Assembly: GCA_937901465.1 (NCBI GenBank)
Contig: CALGTU010000028.1
Span: 1-61,984, forward strand
DNA: 61,984 nucleotides
Direction: 5' to 3'
Source: an uncultured Clostridia bacterium
GTDB lineage: Bacteria; Bacillota; Clostridia; Oscillospirales; Ruminococcaceae
Below are positions 61,949 through 61,984 of the stretch, piece after piece (within the stretch, counting starts at the first letter, position 1; every line of letters starts with the position of its first letter). A program made the position numbers and the translations under genes. Below the pieces are notes generated by a model. That model did not search any database, was not told the DNA's origin, and saw nothing but the letters and a program-made list of their open reading frames with translations.

Positions 61949-61984
61949 ATAAAGGCACCCTCGGAGAACGGGGGGTCAAAAAGC

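Noticed and set aside
61949..61984. Start of tmRNA or SRP RNA at the window end
   Set aside because: The visible 36 nt do not match the 5' ends of either RNA.

Overview
This window looks like chromosome from a flagellated, spore-forming Clostridia member, probably an Oscillospiraceae/Ruminococcus-type gut or fibre-associated anaerobe (inference). The evidence is a SpoIIP sporulation hydrolase, a Firmicutes-type switch and chemotaxis set (FliY, CheC, CheD, FlbD), AGGAGG-type ribosome sites with many TTG/GTG starts, strong TTGACA-17-TATAAT promoters, a surface GH5 cellulase with a carbohydrate-binding module, and a glycogen phosphorylase. No phage, transposase, CRISPR array or rRNA was found.

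Layout. 1-13.1 kb: the 3' end of ftsH, spoIIP with a small downstream partner, a 3D/G5 cell-wall protein, then an operon with a polysaccharide flippase, two uncharacterised proteins, a CPBP membrane protease and a DUF4321 protein. A PilZ-ParA-ComFB operon follows directly before the flagellar cluster. 13.3-38.2 kb: one long co-directional flagellar/chemotaxis operon, flgB-flgC-fliE-F-G-H-I-J-K-flgD-(TIGR02530)-flgE-flbD-motA-motB-fliM-fliY-cheY-fliO-P-Q-R-flhB-flhA-sigD-flgF-flgG-cheC-cheD. A minus-strand ylqG/ylqH-like export-switch pair comes next, then a second operon cheA-cheW-cheR-cheB-cheW (40.6-45.6 kb). 45.7-51.8 kb: tRNA-Arg(CCT), glycyl-tRNA synthetase, a DUF4830 protein, aspartate kinase and glycogen phosphorylase. 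52.1-57 kb: an accessory block with three YD-repeat surface proteins, a convergent SARP/BTAD-type regulator with a degenerate GGDEF-like tail, a structured candidate non-coding RNA and a small Ala-rich protein. 57.2-62 kb: the cellulase, a lipoprotein, a YugP-type metallopeptidase, a CDP-alcohol phosphatidyltransferase and a small membrane protein.

How it fits together. The flagellar operon encodes rod, hook, MS-ring, C-ring, export gate, stator and sigma-D but no flagellin, cap, FlgK/L, FliL, FlhF or canonical FlhG. The adjacent ParA, with PilZ and ComFB proteins (families linked to cyclic dinucleotides), may take over a placement or control role. CheY has three candidate docking sites: CheA P2, the FliM N-terminus, and a triplicated LSQEEIEALM-type peptide in the FliY linker.

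The most novel signals are these. (1) Two promoters, one before the YD-repeat operon and one before the candidate RNA, share the geometry TGTAAYC-N4-TGTAAYC-N9-TATAAT, the arrangement expected of a SARP or PhoB-like regulator, and a SARP gene lies between them. (2) FliY carries a triplicated CheY-docking motif. (3) There are two families of short intergenic palindromic elements: a 103-bp element with terminal inverted repeats that starts exactly at stop codons, and a ~63-bp element ending in a hairpin whose stem sequence varies but stays paired.
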